NCBI RefSeq assembly: GCF_016427565.1
Contig: NZ_JAELXT010000015.1
Location: 40,705-104,704, forward strand
Reading direction: 5' to 3'
DNA: 64,000 nt
Origin: Microvirga splendida
GTDB taxonomy: Bacteria; Pseudomonadota; Alphaproteobacteria; Rhizobiales; Beijerinckiaceae
A program made the position numbers and the translations under genes. Shown piece after piece: positions 9,623-18,654 of this stretch. Under the pieces are notes generated by a model. The model had not been told where the DNA came from. It did no database searches and worked only from the letters and a program-made list of their open reading frames with translations. Position 1 is the stretch's first letter. Every line of letters starts with the position of its first letter.

Positions 9623-10153
9623 GTGATCTTCAGTCTCTTCCGCAAGGATCCCCGGCGCACGCTCATCGCAGCTCTCTACAAGAGAGTCGCGACGGCTTCG
9701 CGCGAGCCTGGGCTCTATGCGTCACTCGGGATCCCGGACACCCTGGAAGGGCGGTTCGAGGCCCTGTCGCTGCACATGGTCCTGGCGCTCCGCGCCCTGC
9801 GCGGGTTGCCGCCGCCAGCCGACGAGGTGGCCAAGGACCTGACCGACGCGTTCTTCCGGGATATGGACGCCTCCTTGAGGGAAATGGGCACCGGCGACAC
9901 CGTCGTTCCGAAGCGGATGAAGAAGATCGCCGAATCCTTCTACGGGCGTGCCCATGCCTACGATGGGCCTCTCAACGAGGCCGACGAGGCGGGGCTCGCA
10001 CTGGCCCTTGGCCGTAATGCCTATGGCAGCGAGGCACCGGCTAACCCCCTTGCGCGTTATGCCCTGGCGGCCGACCAGGGATTCAAGACAGTCAGCCTCG
10101 AGGCGCTCCTGGAGACGGGACCGGTCTTCCCCAAGCCCGAAGCCTTCGCATAA
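9623..10153 (+). CDS. Ubiquinol-cytochrome c chaperone (CBP3-like) family protein
   Basis: This is the bacterial homologue of mitochondrial Cbp3, an assembly factor of the cytochrome bc1 complex. The protein starts with a GTG codon and shows the family segments LYKRVATASREPGLYASLGIPDTLEGRFEALSLHM, then PADEVAKDLTDAFFRDMDASLREMGTGD and FYGRAHAY (each shorter than a full domain). At 176 residues it is the usual size. The DUF177 gene follows after 12 bases, an order seen across Rhizobiales, so the two are probably one operon. Confidence 0.9.
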   Translation: MIFSLFRKDPRRTLIAALYKRVATASREPGLYASLGIPDTLEGRFEALSLHMVLALRALRGLPPPADEVAKDLTDAFFRDMDASLREMGTGDTVVPKRMKKIAESFYGRAHAYDGPLNEADEAGLALALGRNAYGSEAPANPLARYALAADQGFKTVSLEALLETGPVFPKPEAFA

Positions 10154-10165
10154 GGAGGGAATGTG

Positions 10166-10681
10166 ATGACACCTGAAACCGTGGGGCCATTGTCGCGGCT
10201 CGTCGATGTCATGAGGATCCCTCCGCGCGGGCAGGACGTGCATGTGGAAGCCACGGCCGAAGAATGCGCCGCATTGGCCCGGGATTTCGGGCTTCCCGGG
10301 ATCCAGGCGCTCAGCGGCGACTATCATTTGAAGGCATCGGCCAAGGGCATTCACGTGACGGGAGTCGTGAAGGCGTCGATCACCCAGATCTGCGTCTCGA
10401 CCCTCGATCCCTTCGATTCCACGGTCGAGGAAGAGGTTGAGGTGGATTTCGCCGAGTCGGCCGGTATGCCGGCCGAGCCGCCCACCGACATCAATGAGTA
10501 TGAACCGCCGGACGAGATCGTGAACGGGCAGATCGACCTGGGTGCCCTCACGGCCGAGTTCCTGGCCCTCGGGCTCGACCCTTACCCCAGGAAGCCTGGC
10601 GTCGATTTCAACTACGAGGATCCTTCCGATGCGAAAGACTCGCCCTTTGCGGCGCTGAACAAGCTCAAGGAAGGCAAGTAG
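10166..10681 (+). CDS. YceD/DUF177 family protein
   Basis: The family is linked to 23S rRNA / L32 expression in other bacteria, where yceD normally precedes rpmF; no rpmF follows here. I chose ATG 10166, which has AAGGAGGG six bases upstream; an in-frame GTG at 10163 is too close to the Shine-Dalgarno. Visible features are an acidic central stretch (FDSTVEEEVEVDFAE) and the family's VNGQIDLGALTAEFLALGLDPYPRK segment. Function in alphaproteobacteria is not established. Confidence 0.88.
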   Translation: MTPETVGPLSRLVDVMRIPPRGQDVHVEATAEECAALARDFGLPGIQALSGDYHLKASAKGIHVTGVVKASITQICVSTLDPFDSTVEEEVEVDFAESAGMPAEPPTDINEYEPPDEIVNGQIDLGALTAEFLALGLDPYPRKPGVDFNYEDPSDAKDSPFAALNKLKEGK

Positions 10682-10821
10682 AGGCCCGCCGGCGATCATA
10701 TCGGGGCTCCTCACAGGCTTTTTCGGGCCTGCCCAACGAGCGCAGAATTCAGTTGCGGAGCCCCCGCAAACCGCTATTTTCCGCCCCCTGTTGAATGACT
10801 TACAAGAAAGAACAACCGTTC

Positions 10822-11856
10822 ATGCCGAAGCCGGTGCGTATTTCGCTTGATGCGATGGGGGGCGATCACGGTCCATCCGTTGTGATCCCAGGCGCTGCCT
10901 TGGCCTTGGAGCGCCACCCCGACCTGCGCTTCCTGATGTTCGGCAACGAGACGGTGATCGCGCCTCTCCTGGACTCCCACCCCAAGCTGAAAGCAGCAAC
11001 GGAGCTGCGCCATACCGAAATGGCGATCTCCATGGATGAGAAGCCCAGCCAGGCCATCCGGATGGGGCGCGGCAAGTCCTCCATGTGGCGCGCCGTGCAG
11101 GCGGTCCGGGATGGGGAGGCGGATGCCGCCGTCTCTGCCGGCAACACCGGAGCCCTCATGGCCACCGCCAAGGTCTGCCTGAAGACCATGGCGCATATCG
11201 AGCGCCCGGCCATCGCCGCCATGTGGCCGACGATGCGGGGCGAGAGCATCGTGCTCGATGTCGGCGCGACCATCGGCGCCGATGCCGGGCATCTGGTCGA
11301 CATGGCCATCATGGGCGCAGCCATGGCCCGGATCGTCTTCGATCTGGAGCGACCCACGGTCGGACTTCTCAATGTCGGCACGGAGGAGATCAAGGGAATC
11401 GAGGCGGTCAAAGAGGCCGGTCGGATTCTCAAGGAGACGAACCTCCCGAACCTGGACTATCGCGGCTTCGTCGAAGGGGACGACATCGGCAAGGGCACCG
11501 TCGATGTGGTCGTGACGGAGGGCTTCACGGGCAACATCGCCCTGAAGACCGCCGAGGGCACCGCCAAGCAGATCGGCCAATATCTGCGCTCGGCCATGAG
11601 CCGGACCCTGATGGCCAAGATCGGCTACCTCTTCGCGAAACAGGCTTTTAACGCTCTCCGGGACAAGATGGACCCCCGCAAGGTCAATGGCGGCGTTTTC
11701 CTGGGTCTCGAAGGGGTTGTGGTGAAAAGCCACGGCGGAACCGACGATCTGGGCTTCGCCAGCGCCATCGATGTCGCCTATGACATGGCGCACTTCGAAC
11801 TGATGAACACAATCCGGAGCATGCTCGATCATGATCCGGTCGGGCAGACTGCTTAG
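10822..11856 (+). CDS. plsX: Phosphate acyltransferase PlsX
   Basis: PlsX converts acyl-ACP to acyl-phosphate, the first committed step of the PlsX/PlsY phospholipid route. The sequence opens [20 protein letters not shown], the family signature, and contains [24 protein letters not shown] and [18 protein letters not shown] chose ATG 10822; an in-frame ATG at 10795 would add nine residues (MTYKKEQPF) with no good Shine-Dalgarno. The plsX-fabH-ihfA-merR string is a conserved alphaproteobacterial cluster. Confidence 0.95.
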   Translation: MPKPVRISLDAMGGDHGPSVVIPGAALALERHPDLRFLMFGNETVIAPLLDSHPKLKAATELRHTEMAISMDEKPSQAIRMGRGKSSMWRAVQAVRDGEADAAVSAGNTGALMATAKVCLKTMAHIERPAIAAMWPTMRGESIVLDVGATIGADAGHLVDMAIMGAAMARIVFDLERPTVGLLNVGTEEIKGIEAVKEAGRILKETNLPNLDYRGFVEGDDIGKGTVDVVVTEGFTGNIALKTAEGTAKQIGQYLRSAMSRTLMAKIGYLFAKQAFNALRDKMDPRKVNGGVFLGLEGVVVKSHGGTDDLGFASAIDVAYDMAHFELMNTIRSMLDHDPVGQTA

Positions 11857-11933
11857 AGCATGTAAATGCTCATAACTTTTTGGAATAGCATGGTCTTTTC
11901 GGGCAACCGGTTCTCACTTGTCCGGATCATGCT
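11855..11933. repeat. Dispersed palindromic repeat, family A copy 1, after plsX
   Basis: A short hairpin (GAGCAT-gtaa-ATGCTC, 11856-11871) followed by ATAACTTTTTGG lies directly after the plsX stop and could act as a weak terminator. The main element, 11887-11933, is bounded by AGCATG and CATGCT and contains CCGGTTCTCACTTGTCCGGATCAT-type sequence. Related elements occur at 24656-24702 and 33023-33139. The motif AACCGGTTCCCACTTTTC between CATGCT-type ends is a common Rhizobiales intergenic repeat, from general knowledge. Confidence 0.8.
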
Positions 11934-11948
11934 GTAGGAAGGCGCATC

Positions 11949-12926
11949 TTGAAACGCACCCGTTCCATCGTACGCGGCGTCGGCTCCTATCTGCCGAGGC
12001 GCAAGCTGACGAACCAGGATCTCGAGAAGCTGGTCGATACCTCGCACGACTGGATCGTGCAGCGCACCGGCATTGAAGCACGGCACATCGCCGAAGACGA
12101 CGAGACCACCTCGGTCCTCGGGATCAAGGCGGCCGAGGCGGCTCTGGCGGATGCCGGGCTGACGGCCAACGACATCGATCTGGTCATCTGCGCCACCTCG
12201 ACGCCCGACTACACCTTCCCGTCGACCGCAACCATGATCCAGACCGGCATCGGCATGACCCATGGCGCCGCCTTCGATCTGCAGGCGGTGTGCACAGGCT
12301 TCGTCTATGCCGTCTCGACCGCGGACAAGTTCCTGCAATCGGGTTCGCACAAACGTGCCCTGGTGATTGGAGCTGAGACCTTCTCGCGGATTCTCGACTG
12401 GAACGACCGCACCACCTGCGTGCTCTTCGGCGACGGCGCGGGTGCTCTCGTGCTCGAGGCCCAGGAAGCGGAGGGCACCTCCGCCGACAGAGGAGTACTC
12501 ACGTCCCATCTCCGTTCCGACGGGCGTTACCGGGACAAGCTCTACGTGGATGGCGGCCCGGGCTCCACGAAGACGACCGGCGTCCTGAAGATGGAAGGGC
12601 GCGAAGTCTTCAAATTTGCTGTCGGGATGGTAGCGGACGTGGTGCAGGACGCCTTCAAGGCGACCGGCACGAGCGCGGACGAACTGGACTGGTTCGTGCC
12701 CCACCAGGCCAACCGGCGCATCATCACGGCAGGCGCCGACAAGCTCGGGATTGCGCAGGAGAAGGTGGTCATTACCGTGAACAAGCACGGGAACACCTCG
12801 GCCGCCTCCATCCCGCTGGCCCTGGACGCTGCCCGGAAGGACGGCCGGATCAAGGACGGGGACCTCGTGATGATCGAGGCCATCGGCGGTGGCTTCACCT
12901 GGGGAAGCGCCTTGATCCGCTGGTAG
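11949..12926 (+). CDS. fabH: Beta-ketoacyl-ACP synthase III
   Basis: FabH starts fatty-acid synthesis by condensing acetyl-CoA with malonyl-ACP. The catalytic triad is visible: Cys115 (LQAVCTGF), His252 (PHQANRRI) and Asn282 (KHGNTSAAS). At 325 residues it is of standard length. The start codon appears to be TTG at 11949, where the family N-terminus ([20 protein letters not shown]) begins; no in-frame ATG lies close by. The intervening palindromic repeat separates it from plsX by 92 bases. Confidence 0.95.
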   Translation: MKRTRSIVRGVGSYLPRRKLTNQDLEKLVDTSHDWIVQRTGIEARHIAEDDETTSVLGIKAAEAALADAGLTANDIDLVICATSTPDYTFPSTATMIQTGIGMTHGAAFDLQAVCTGFVYAVSTADKFLQSGSHKRALVIGAETFSRILDWNDRTTCVLFGDGAGALVLEAQEAEGTSADRGVLTSHLRSDGRYRDKLYVDGGPGSTKTTGVLKMEGREVFKFAVGMVADVVQDAFKATGTSADELDWFVPHQANRRIITAGADKLGIAQEKVVITVNKHGNTSAASIPLALDAARKDGRIKDGDLVMIEAIGGGFTWGSALIRW

Positions 12927-12975
12927 GATCGAGGCAATTGAACTCTGGTGGTATCGGTCATTCGTACCTTGGCGG

Positions 12976-13004
12976 TTGACCGTAGGGAGCCATCTGCATA
13001 GCGT
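12976..13004 (+). promoter_or_regulatory. Candidate sigma70-type promoter for ihfA-merR
   Basis: TTGACC (12976-12981) is followed after 17 bases by TAGCGT (12999-13004). The -35 is good and the -10 is weak. It lies 49 bases upstream of ihfA. Pattern-based only. Confidence 0.35.
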
Positions 13005-13052
13005 CGTCACACGGCGACAGGACCAACGAACTCAAGTGCGCTGGGGAGCTCA

Positions 13053-13364
13053 ATGGCTGGCAAAACGATAACGAGAGCGGATCTGAGCGAGGCGGTTTAC
13101 CAGAAGGTAGGCCTGTCGCGGACGGAATCGGCGGAACTGGTGGAGCGGGTCCTGGCCGAGATCTGCGACTCCCTGGCTTCCGGGGAGACGGTCAAGCTGT
13201 CCTCCTTCGGCTCGTTCATCGTGCGCAGCAAGGGCGAGCGCGTCGGCCGCAATCCCAAAACCGGCGTCGAGGTTCCGATCGACCCCCGCCGGGTGATGGT
13301 CTTCAAACCTTCGAATGTCTTGAAGGCGCACATCAACGGTGAGACCTTCGAAGGCGAGGATTGA
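13053..13364 (+). CDS. ihfA: Integration host factor subunit alpha
   Basis: IhfA is the alpha subunit of the DNA-bending heterodimer IHF, acting in nucleoid structure and recombination. The 103-residue protein begins [21 protein letters not shown]. It carries the HU/IHF signature around residues 48-68 ([20 protein letters not shown], then [10 protein letters not shown]) and the DNA-intercalating proline region. The merR gene follows within 6 bases, a pairing conserved from Rhizobiales to gammaproteobacteria. Confidence 0.95.
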   Translation: MAGKTITRADLSEAVYQKVGLSRTESAELVERVLAEICDSLASGETVKLSSFGSFIVRSKGERVGRNPKTGVEVPIDPRRVMVFKPSNVLKAHINGETFEGED

Positions 13365-13369
13365 TCCAC

Positions 13370-13885
13370 ATGACGAGCGGCGTCATGGACAAGAGCCCCG
13401 ACGCATTCCGCACCATCAGCGAGGTCGCCGACGATCTCGACGTGCCTCAGCATGTGCTGCGCTTCTGGGAGACCCGGTTCAACCACATCAAGCCCCTCAA
13501 GCGCGGGGGCGGGCGCCGCTACTACCGGCCGGATGACGTCGAACTCCTCAAGGGAATCCGTCATCTCCTCTATGGAGAAGGCTATACGATTAAGGGGGTT
13601 CAGCGGATCCTGAAGGAGGAGGGGGTTCGCTTCGTCCAGGGGATCGGCCGGGGAGAGCAAACCTTGGCCGAGCTTCATCCCGAAGGCGATGTTGTTCATC
13701 TCGATGAGGATAGGTCGGCCCCCGGGAGTTCATCGCCGGAAGAGGGCGGTCTCGCCCTTGCCTCACCCCGCGAGCTGTCGCGGGAGGCGCTCCAAGAACT
13801 GCAAGGGGTTCTCCAGGAGCTTTACGAGTGCGACCGGGTACTGGCTTCGCTGAGGAGCTCCGGAGAGGTTGCGGTTGTGGAATAA
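13370..13885 (+). CDS. MerR family transcriptional regulator
   Basis: The N-terminal winged-helix MerR domain spans about residues 15-85: [25 protein letters not shown] and [18 protein letters not shown]. The C-terminal part is short, acidic and lacks the cysteine sensor residues of metal-responsive MerRs, so an effector cannot be named. This ihfA-linked MerR type is common in proteobacteria and often annotated only as MerR-like. ATG 13370 has GAGGA upstream; ATG 13385 is an alternative start. Confidence 0.88.
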   Translation: MTSGVMDKSPDAFRTISEVADDLDVPQHVLRFWETRFNHIKPLKRGGGRRYYRPDDVELLKGIRHLLYGEGYTIKGVQRILKEEGVRFVQGIGRGEQTLAELHPEGDVVHLDEDRSAPGSSSPEEGGLALASPRELSREALQELQGVLQELYECDRVLASLRSSGEVAVVE

Positions 13886-13983
13886 CCCTCATCGCGAAGA
13901 CGGCCGTCATCCAGCCTTCTGTTCCGAGGTTCTCCCGTCGCAGAGCTTTTGACCCGATGAGACAAAATGAGCGCGTTGCACCC

Positions 13984-14012
13984 TTGACAGGGGAATAGGG
14001 GGCTCTTAAACC
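13984..14012 (+). promoter_or_regulatory. Candidate promoter of tRNA-Asp
   Basis: A perfect -35 TTGACA (13984-13989) is followed after 17 bases by TAAACC (14007-14012). The predicted transcript start would be about 20 bases upstream of the mature tRNA 5' end. Confidence 0.6.
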
Positions 14013-14041
14013 GCACCCACACCGCCTCGGCGGTCCAATGC

Positions 14042-14118
14042 GCGGGCGTAGCTCAGTCGGTTAGAGTGCCGGCCTGTCACGCCGGAGGTCGCGGGTTCGA
14101 GCCCCGTCGCCCGCGCCA
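14042..14118 (+). tRNA. tRNA-Asp (GUC)
   Basis: The acceptor stem GCGGGCG (14042-14048) pairs perfectly with CGCCCGC (14108-14114), followed by discriminator G and an encoded CCA. The D arm (GCTCAGTCGGTTAGAG), the anticodon loop CCTGTCACG with anticodon GTC, and the T arm GCGGGTTCGAGCCCCGT are all canonical. Single gene, 77 bases including CCA. Confidence 0.97.
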
Positions 14119-14698
14119 CTATCCTCACAGGAAAATTGAGAGTCAGATTGATTAGGCCCCCAAGCTGGGAGCCCATCGAACCGGGCTGCTCATCCAAGTG
14201 TCGCCAAACGGCACGTCCCCATACTTCCGCCCCTGGTTCGGTTCTGAGAGGCTCTCTTCTCGAGGTCCTGGCGGCGTGGGATCTGATTGAGAAGGAAAAC
14301 TCGCCCGCCGCCTTCCTGGGGGCGCTCCCGATCCAGTCTGTCCGGCAACGGGTCGGACGGCCATTCAGTCAAGCTTGGCGGGTCGATCCGGATTGGCTTC
14401 GCCCAAAACCCAATTGTGCGTACCGAACACATGACCCGGGAGGCGCTCGACGGGATTCGGGTTGAGCGAGGACGAGGAGGGGGCAAGGGGAGCGGCGCCA
14501 GAGCCGCAAAGAAGCCCCAACCTAGTTTGGAATGGTTCTTTTTGCGGCAGTGCAAACACTTGTCACGGAAGGGGATCTCGGCTAAGGCTCCGGCGCAATC
14601 AGCGTGATGTCGCAGGGGGGTGTTTTGGGCCTTTCTGAGGCTTAAATGCGTTGCAGATTGCCGGCCCCGGGCCGGATTCCTGTCCTTCTAGGTGTCGT
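14119..14698. other. 580-base gene-free region upstream of the nuo operon
   Basis: I see no convincing gene; short frames on both strands match nothing I know. It contains a hairpin (GCCGCAAAGAA at 14503-14513 against TTC-TT-TTTGCGGC at 14536-14548). The 3' arm is part of a palindrome TTTGC-N6-GCAAA (14541-14556), followed four bases later by a possible -35 TTGTCA (14560-14565) and a weak -10 TAAGGC (14583-14588). A regulated nuo promoter is plausible but unproven. Confidence 0.5.
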
Positions 14699-15064
14699 AT
14701 GACGAATCTCCTCGCCGACTACCTGCCTCTTGTCATCTTTATCGGCGTCTCGCTCCTGATCGGGGTGGCGCTGCTCGTGGCGCCGTTCATCGTCGCCTAC
14801 AGCCGCCCGGACCAGGAGAAGCTGTCCGCCTATGAGTGCGGCTTCAATGCGTTCGACGATGCCCGCATGAAGTTCGACGTGCGGTTCTATCTCGTGGCCA
14901 TTCTTTTCATCATCTTCGACCTCGAAGTGGCGTTCCTGTTCCCCTGGGCCATTACGTTCGGGAATCTCGGCTGGTTCGGCTTCATCTCCATGATGATCTT
15001 CCTTGGAGTCCTGACGGTCGGCTTCATCTACGAGTGGAAAAAAGGAGCCCTCGAATGGGATTGA
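14699..15064 (+). CDS. nuoA: NADH-quinone oxidoreductase subunit A
   Basis: NuoA is a membrane-arm subunit of Complex I at the junction with the peripheral arm. The 121-residue protein has three transmembrane segments, with the conserved loop [20 protein letters not shown] carrying the quinone-site cysteine. ATG 14699 ([10 protein letters not shown]) fits the family; the upstream in-frame extension does not. The stop overlaps the nuoB start by 10 bases. It is the first gene of a complete nuoA-N operon. Confidence 0.96.
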   Translation: MTNLLADYLPLVIFIGVSLLIGVALLVAPFIVAYSRPDQEKLSAYECGFNAFDDARMKFDVRFYLVAILFIIFDLEVAFLFPWAITFGNLGWFGFISMMIFLGVLTVGFIYEWKKGALEWD

Positions 15065-15639
15065 TCTCCGACAACCAGTCGACCCTGGTCGCTCCGGCCC
15101 CTCGTGGCATTATCGACCCGAATACCGGCAATCCGGTCGGTTCGACGGATCCGTACTTCGTTTCCATCAACGAGGAGTTGTCCGACAAGGGCTTTCTCGT
15201 CACCTCGACCGAGGATCTCATTACCTGGGCGCGCACAGGCTCGCTCATGTGGATGACCTTCGGCTTGGCCTGCTGCGCCGTCGAGATGATGCAGATGTCC
15301 ATGCCGCGCTACGACGCCGAACGCTTCGGGTTCGCACCCCGCGCCTCGCCGCGCCAGTCGGACGTGATGATCGTAGCCGGCACGCTCACCAACAAGATGG
15401 CTCCCGCGCTCCGCAAGGTCTATGACCAGATGCCGGAGCCACGCTATGTCATCTCCATGGGTTCCTGCGCCAATGGCGGCGGCTACTATCATTTCTCCTA
15501 TTCCGTGGTTCGTGGCTGCGACCGCATCGTGCCGGTCGACATCTACGTTCCGGGCTGCCCGCCCACGGCTGAGGCGCTTCTTTACGGGGTGCTGCTTCTC
15601 CAGAAGAAGATCCGCCGCACCGGTACTATCGAGCGCTGA
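15055..15639 (+). CDS. nuoB: NADH-quinone oxidoreductase subunit B
   Basis: NuoB carries the terminal [4Fe-4S] cluster N2 that reduces quinone. The ligand cysteines are visible in [20 protein letters not shown] and VPGCPPT. At 194 residues from ATG 15055 it is a typical alphaproteobacterial NuoB. Translation is probably coupled to nuoA, whose last codons it overlaps. Confidence 0.97.
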   Translation: MGLISDNQSTLVAPAPRGIIDPNTGNPVGSTDPYFVSINEELSDKGFLVTSTEDLITWARTGSLMWMTFGLACCAVEMMQMSMPRYDAERFGFAPRASPRQSDVMIVAGTLTNKMAPALRKVYDQMPEPRYVISMGSCANGGGYYHFSYSVVRGCDRIVPVDIYVPGCPPTAEALLYGVLLLQKKIRRTGTIER

Positions 15640-15653
15640 GCAAAGGTCATTGT

Positions 15654-16256
15654 ATGAGTGCTGAGCTCCAAGCCCTGAGCGACCATATCGCCTCCTCCCT
15701 CGGCGCGGCGGTCGTGGACCGGGCTATCGCCTTCGACGAGTTGACCATCGTAGTTCGTCGCGAGGACATCGTGCCGGTGGTGACATTCCTGCGGGACGAC
15801 TCACAATGCCGGTTCGTCTGCTTCATCGATATCTGCGGGGCCGATTATCCGGCGCGCGAGGAGCGGTTCGACGTGGTCTACCACTTCCTGGCGCCGCACC
15901 ATAACCGTCGGATCCGGGTAAAGGTGATGACCGATGAGGCAACGCCTGTGCCGTCGCTTGTCGGCCTCTTCCCGGCGGCGAACTGGTACGAGCGCGAGGC
16001 ATACGATCTCTACGGCATCCTGTTCTCGGGGCACCCGGACCTGCGCCGCATCCTCACGGATTACGGCTTCGAGGGGCATCCGCTCCGCAAGGACTTCCCG
16101 ATGACCGGCTATGTCGAGGTCCGCTACGACGACGGGCAGGGCCGCGTGGTCTACGAACCCGTGAAGCTCAGCCAGGAGTTCCGCAACTTCGACTTCCTCT
16201 CTCCCTGGGAAGGCACGGATTACGTGCTGCCCGGCGACGAGAAGGCCAAGGCTTAA
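15654..16256 (+). CDS. nuoC: NADH-quinone oxidoreductase subunit C
   Basis: NuoC is the 30-kDa subunit of the Complex I peripheral arm and is separate from NuoD here, unlike the NuoCD fusion of enterobacteria. The signature [20 protein letters not shown] is present, followed by [23 protein letters not shown] (quoted in part). At 200 residues it has normal length. It follows nuoB by 14 bases. Confidence 0.96.
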   Translation: MSAELQALSDHIASSLGAAVVDRAIAFDELTIVVRREDIVPVVTFLRDDSQCRFVCFIDICGADYPAREERFDVVYHFLAPHHNRRIRVKVMTDEATPVPSLVGLFPAANWYEREAYDLYGILFSGHPDLRRILTDYGFEGHPLRKDFPMTGYVEVRYDDGQGRVVYEPVKLSQEFRNFDFLSPWEGTDYVLPGDEKAKA

Positions 16257-16276
16257 AGGAGCGGAAAGGGCGACCC

Positions 16277-17467
16277 ATGGGCGAGCATAATATCCGCAAC
16301 TTCACGATCAATTTCGGCCCGCAGCATCCGGCGGCGCATGGCGTGCTGCGCCTCGTGCTGGAGCTGGACGGCGAGGTGGTCGAGCGCGTCGATCCTCATA
16401 TCGGCCTGCTCCACCGCGGCACCGAGAAGCTGATCGAGTACAAGACCTACGTTCAGGCCAACCCCTATTTCGACCGGCTCGACTACGTCGCGCCCATGAA
16501 CCAGGAGCATGCCTATTGCCTGGCGATCGAGAAGCTCCTCGGCATCCAGGTTCCCCGACGTGCCCAGCTGATACGCGTTCTGTTTTCCGAAATCGGGCGC
16601 CTTCTCTCGCACCTCCTCAACGTGACCACGCAGGCCATGGACGTCGGCGCGCTCACGCCGCCCCTCTGGGGCTTCGAGGAACGTGAGAAGCTCATGATCT
16701 TCTACGAGCGGATTTCCGGCTCGCGGATGCATGCCAACTACTTCCGCCCCGGCGGCGTGAACATGGACATTCAGCCGGAGCTGATCGACGACATCGAGGC
16801 TTTCTGCGATCCATTCCTGCAGGTTCTCGACGATCTCGACACCCTTGTGATCGGCAACCGCATCTTCAAGCAGCGCAACGTCGACATCGGCACCATCACC
16901 CTGGACGACTGCTTCCGCTGGGGCTTCTCGGGTCCGATCGTCCGCAGCTGCGGCGTGGCCTGGGACCTGCGCAAGTCGCAGCCCTACGAGTGCTACGAGG
17001 AGATGGAATTCGACATCCCCGTTGGCAAGAACGGCGACAACTACGACCGCCAGGTCATCCGCATGGAGGAGATGCGCCAGAGCGTCCGCATCATGCGCCA
17101 GTGCCTCGACAAGCTCCGGGCGCCGGACGGACAGGGACCCGTGACGACGCTCGACGGCAAGGTCGCTCCGCCCTCGCGCAAGGACATGAAGCGCTCCATG
17201 GAGGCGCTGATCCACCACTTCAAGCTCTACACGGAAGGTTTCCACGTGCCGGCGGGCGAGGTCTATGCCTGCGTGGAGGCTCCGAAGGGCGAGTTCGGCG
17301 TCTATCTTGTGTCGGACGGCACCAACAAACCCTACCGCTGCAAGATTCGTGCCCCGGGCTTTGCGCACTTGCAGGGCATGGATTTCATGTGCCGCGGCCA
17401 CATGCTGGCCGACGTCGCAGGCGTTCTGGGCTCCATCGACATCGTGTTCGGCGAAGTCGACCGCTAA
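16277..17467 (+). CDS. nuoD: NADH-quinone oxidoreductase subunit D
   Basis: NuoD is the 49-kDa hydrogenase-like subunit that forms the quinone cavity with NuoB. It opens with [20 protein letters not shown], contains the quinone-binding His/Tyr region ([10 protein letters not shown] and [10 protein letters not shown]), and ends in the conserved GEVDR. At 396 residues it is of normal length. A 114-base spacer with two palindromes separates it from nuoE. Confidence 0.97.
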   Translation: MGEHNIRNFTINFGPQHPAAHGVLRLVLELDGEVVERVDPHIGLLHRGTEKLIEYKTYVQANPYFDRLDYVAPMNQEHAYCLAIEKLLGIQVPRRAQLIRVLFSEIGRLLSHLLNVTTQAMDVGALTPPLWGFEEREKLMIFYERISGSRMHANYFRPGGVNMDIQPELIDDIEAFCDPFLQVLDDLDTLVIGNRIFKQRNVDIGTITLDDCFRWGFSGPIVRSCGVAWDLRKSQPYECYEEMEFDIPVGKNGDNYDRQVIRMEEMRQSVRIMRQCLDKLRAPDGQGPVTTLDGKVAPPSRKDMKRSMEALIHHFKLYTEGFHVPAGEVYACVEAPKGEFGVYLVSDGTNKPYRCKIRAPGFAHLQGMDFMCRGHMLADVAGVLGSIDIVFGEVDR

Positions 17468-17473
17468 CGAAGA

Positions 17474-17561
17474 CCTGCTCCGGCGCCGGAGCAGGGAGCC
17501 ACGCTCTTTGAAGCGTGCTGAAATGGTTCAAGTCGTATGGCCGGGCCTTGAGCCCGGCTAT
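17474..17561. repeat. Two palindromes in the nuoD-nuoE spacer
   Basis: A 22-base perfect palindrome with no loop (17474-17495, centre CCGGCGCCGG) is followed by ATGGCCGGGC-cttga-GCCCGGCTAT (17537-17561). The second shares its core with the element at 9019-9043. Neither is followed by a U-tract, so mRNA processing or stability is more likely than termination inside this operon. Confidence 0.65.
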
Positions 17562-17581
17562 GACGATGAGGAGAAGAGTGT

Positions 17582-18640
17582 ATGGCCGTTCGTAAGCTCG
17601 CGCCTGAAGAATTGCAGCCCCAGAGCTTCGTTCTCTCCCCAGAGACCGAGGCTTTTGCGGACAAGGAAGTCGCCAAGTATCCGCCTGGCCGGCAGGCCTC
17701 GGCCGTGATCGCTCTCCTGGGCAAGGCTCAGGAGCAGGCGGGCGGCTGGCTGCCGCGTAAGGCTATCGAGGCCGTGGCCGCGAAGCTCGACATGCCGGTG
17801 ATCCGCGTGATGGAAGTGGCGACCTTCTACACGATGTTCAATCTGGAACCGGTTGGAAAGTATTTCATCCAGTTCTGTGGCACGACGCCCTGCATGCTGC
17901 GCGGCGCCGGAGACATCCGGCAGGTTCTCGAGCGCCGTGTCGGCGAACAGAACCATGTGTCCCCGGACGGCACGTTCTCGTGGCTCGAGGTCGAGTGTCT
18001 GGGTGCCTGCTCCAATGCCCCGATGGTGCAGATCAACGATGACTACTACGAGGATCTGACCACGGAAAACTTCGAAAAGCTCCTCGACGACCTTGCCGCC
18101 GGCCGTCCGGTGACGAAGGGGTCGCAGATCGGCCGCAACCGGTCCGAGCCTTTCCAGGCCGTGAACACGTTGCAGGATCCGGTGCTCTACGACGGCTCCC
18201 TCGTTGGCGCCTGGCGCACGCGCTTCGATGAGCAGGCGAAGGCTGCGGAGACCGGTGAAGCCGCTGCCGCGATGGCCTCCGTTCCGCAAGAGATGAAAGC
18301 CGCCAAGCCGACGGCCGGCCGCGCGATTGAGACCCCTGTGGCGGATACCCCTGCGGAGCGTGCCAAAGCAGGCGAGACGCCGATCAATCCGGTCGACCGC
18401 AAGGAAGCTGCCGATCCGTCGAAAGCCACCAAGGGCGACTCGCACACGGAATCCGGCGCTCGCCCGGCTCCGCAGAGCAGCAAGTCCTACGTGGCTTCGC
18501 CGACGAAGGACGGTGAGGCCGTGCCGACGAGCCCGACGACGCCGGAAGCCGGAACGCCGCCCGCCCAAGCCGAGACGCGACGTGACGGCAGCGAGAGCAA
18601 GCCGGACGTTGTCGTCGACAAAGACAACATGACGTCCTGA
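17582..18640 (+). CDS. nuoE: NADH-quinone oxidoreductase subunit E with long disordered tail
   Basis: NuoE is the 24-kDa thioredoxin-like subunit of the Complex I NADH module, holding [2Fe-2S] cluster N1a. The ligands lie in FCGTTPCMLRGA and LECLGACSNAPMVQIND. The enzymatic core ends near residue 190. About 140 further residues are rich in Ala, Pro, Thr, Glu and Lys with no recognisable domain. Rhizobiales NuoE proteins often carry such extensions; its role is unknown. The stop is 14 bases before nuoF. Confidence 0.94.
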   Translation: MAVRKLAPEELQPQSFVLSPETEAFADKEVAKYPPGRQASAVIALLGKAQEQAGGWLPRKAIEAVAAKLDMPVIRVMEVATFYTMFNLEPVGKYFIQFCGTTPCMLRGAGDIRQVLERRVGEQNHVSPDGTFSWLEVECLGACSNAPMVQINDDYYEDLTTENFEKLLDDLAAGRPVTKGSQIGRNRSEPFQAVNTLQDPVLYDGSLVGAWRTRFDEQAKAAETGEAAAAMASVPQEMKAAKPTAGRAIETPVADTPAERAKAGETPINPVDRKEAADPSKATKGDSHTESGARPAPQSSKSYVASPTKDGEAVPTSPTTPEAGTPPAQAETRRDGSESKPDVVVDKDNMTS

Positions 18641-18654
18641 TGGAGTGATCGGGA

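Noticed and set aside
10682..10821. Possible rpmF between the DUF177 gene and plsX
   Set aside because: yceD is followed by rpmF in many bacteria, but no L32-like frame is present in the 140 bases here.
14006..14197. Reverse-strand frame containing RATGLEPATSGVTGRHSN
   Set aside because: This is the familiar spurious protein produced by translating the antisense strand of a tRNA gene; it overlays tRNA-Asp exactly.
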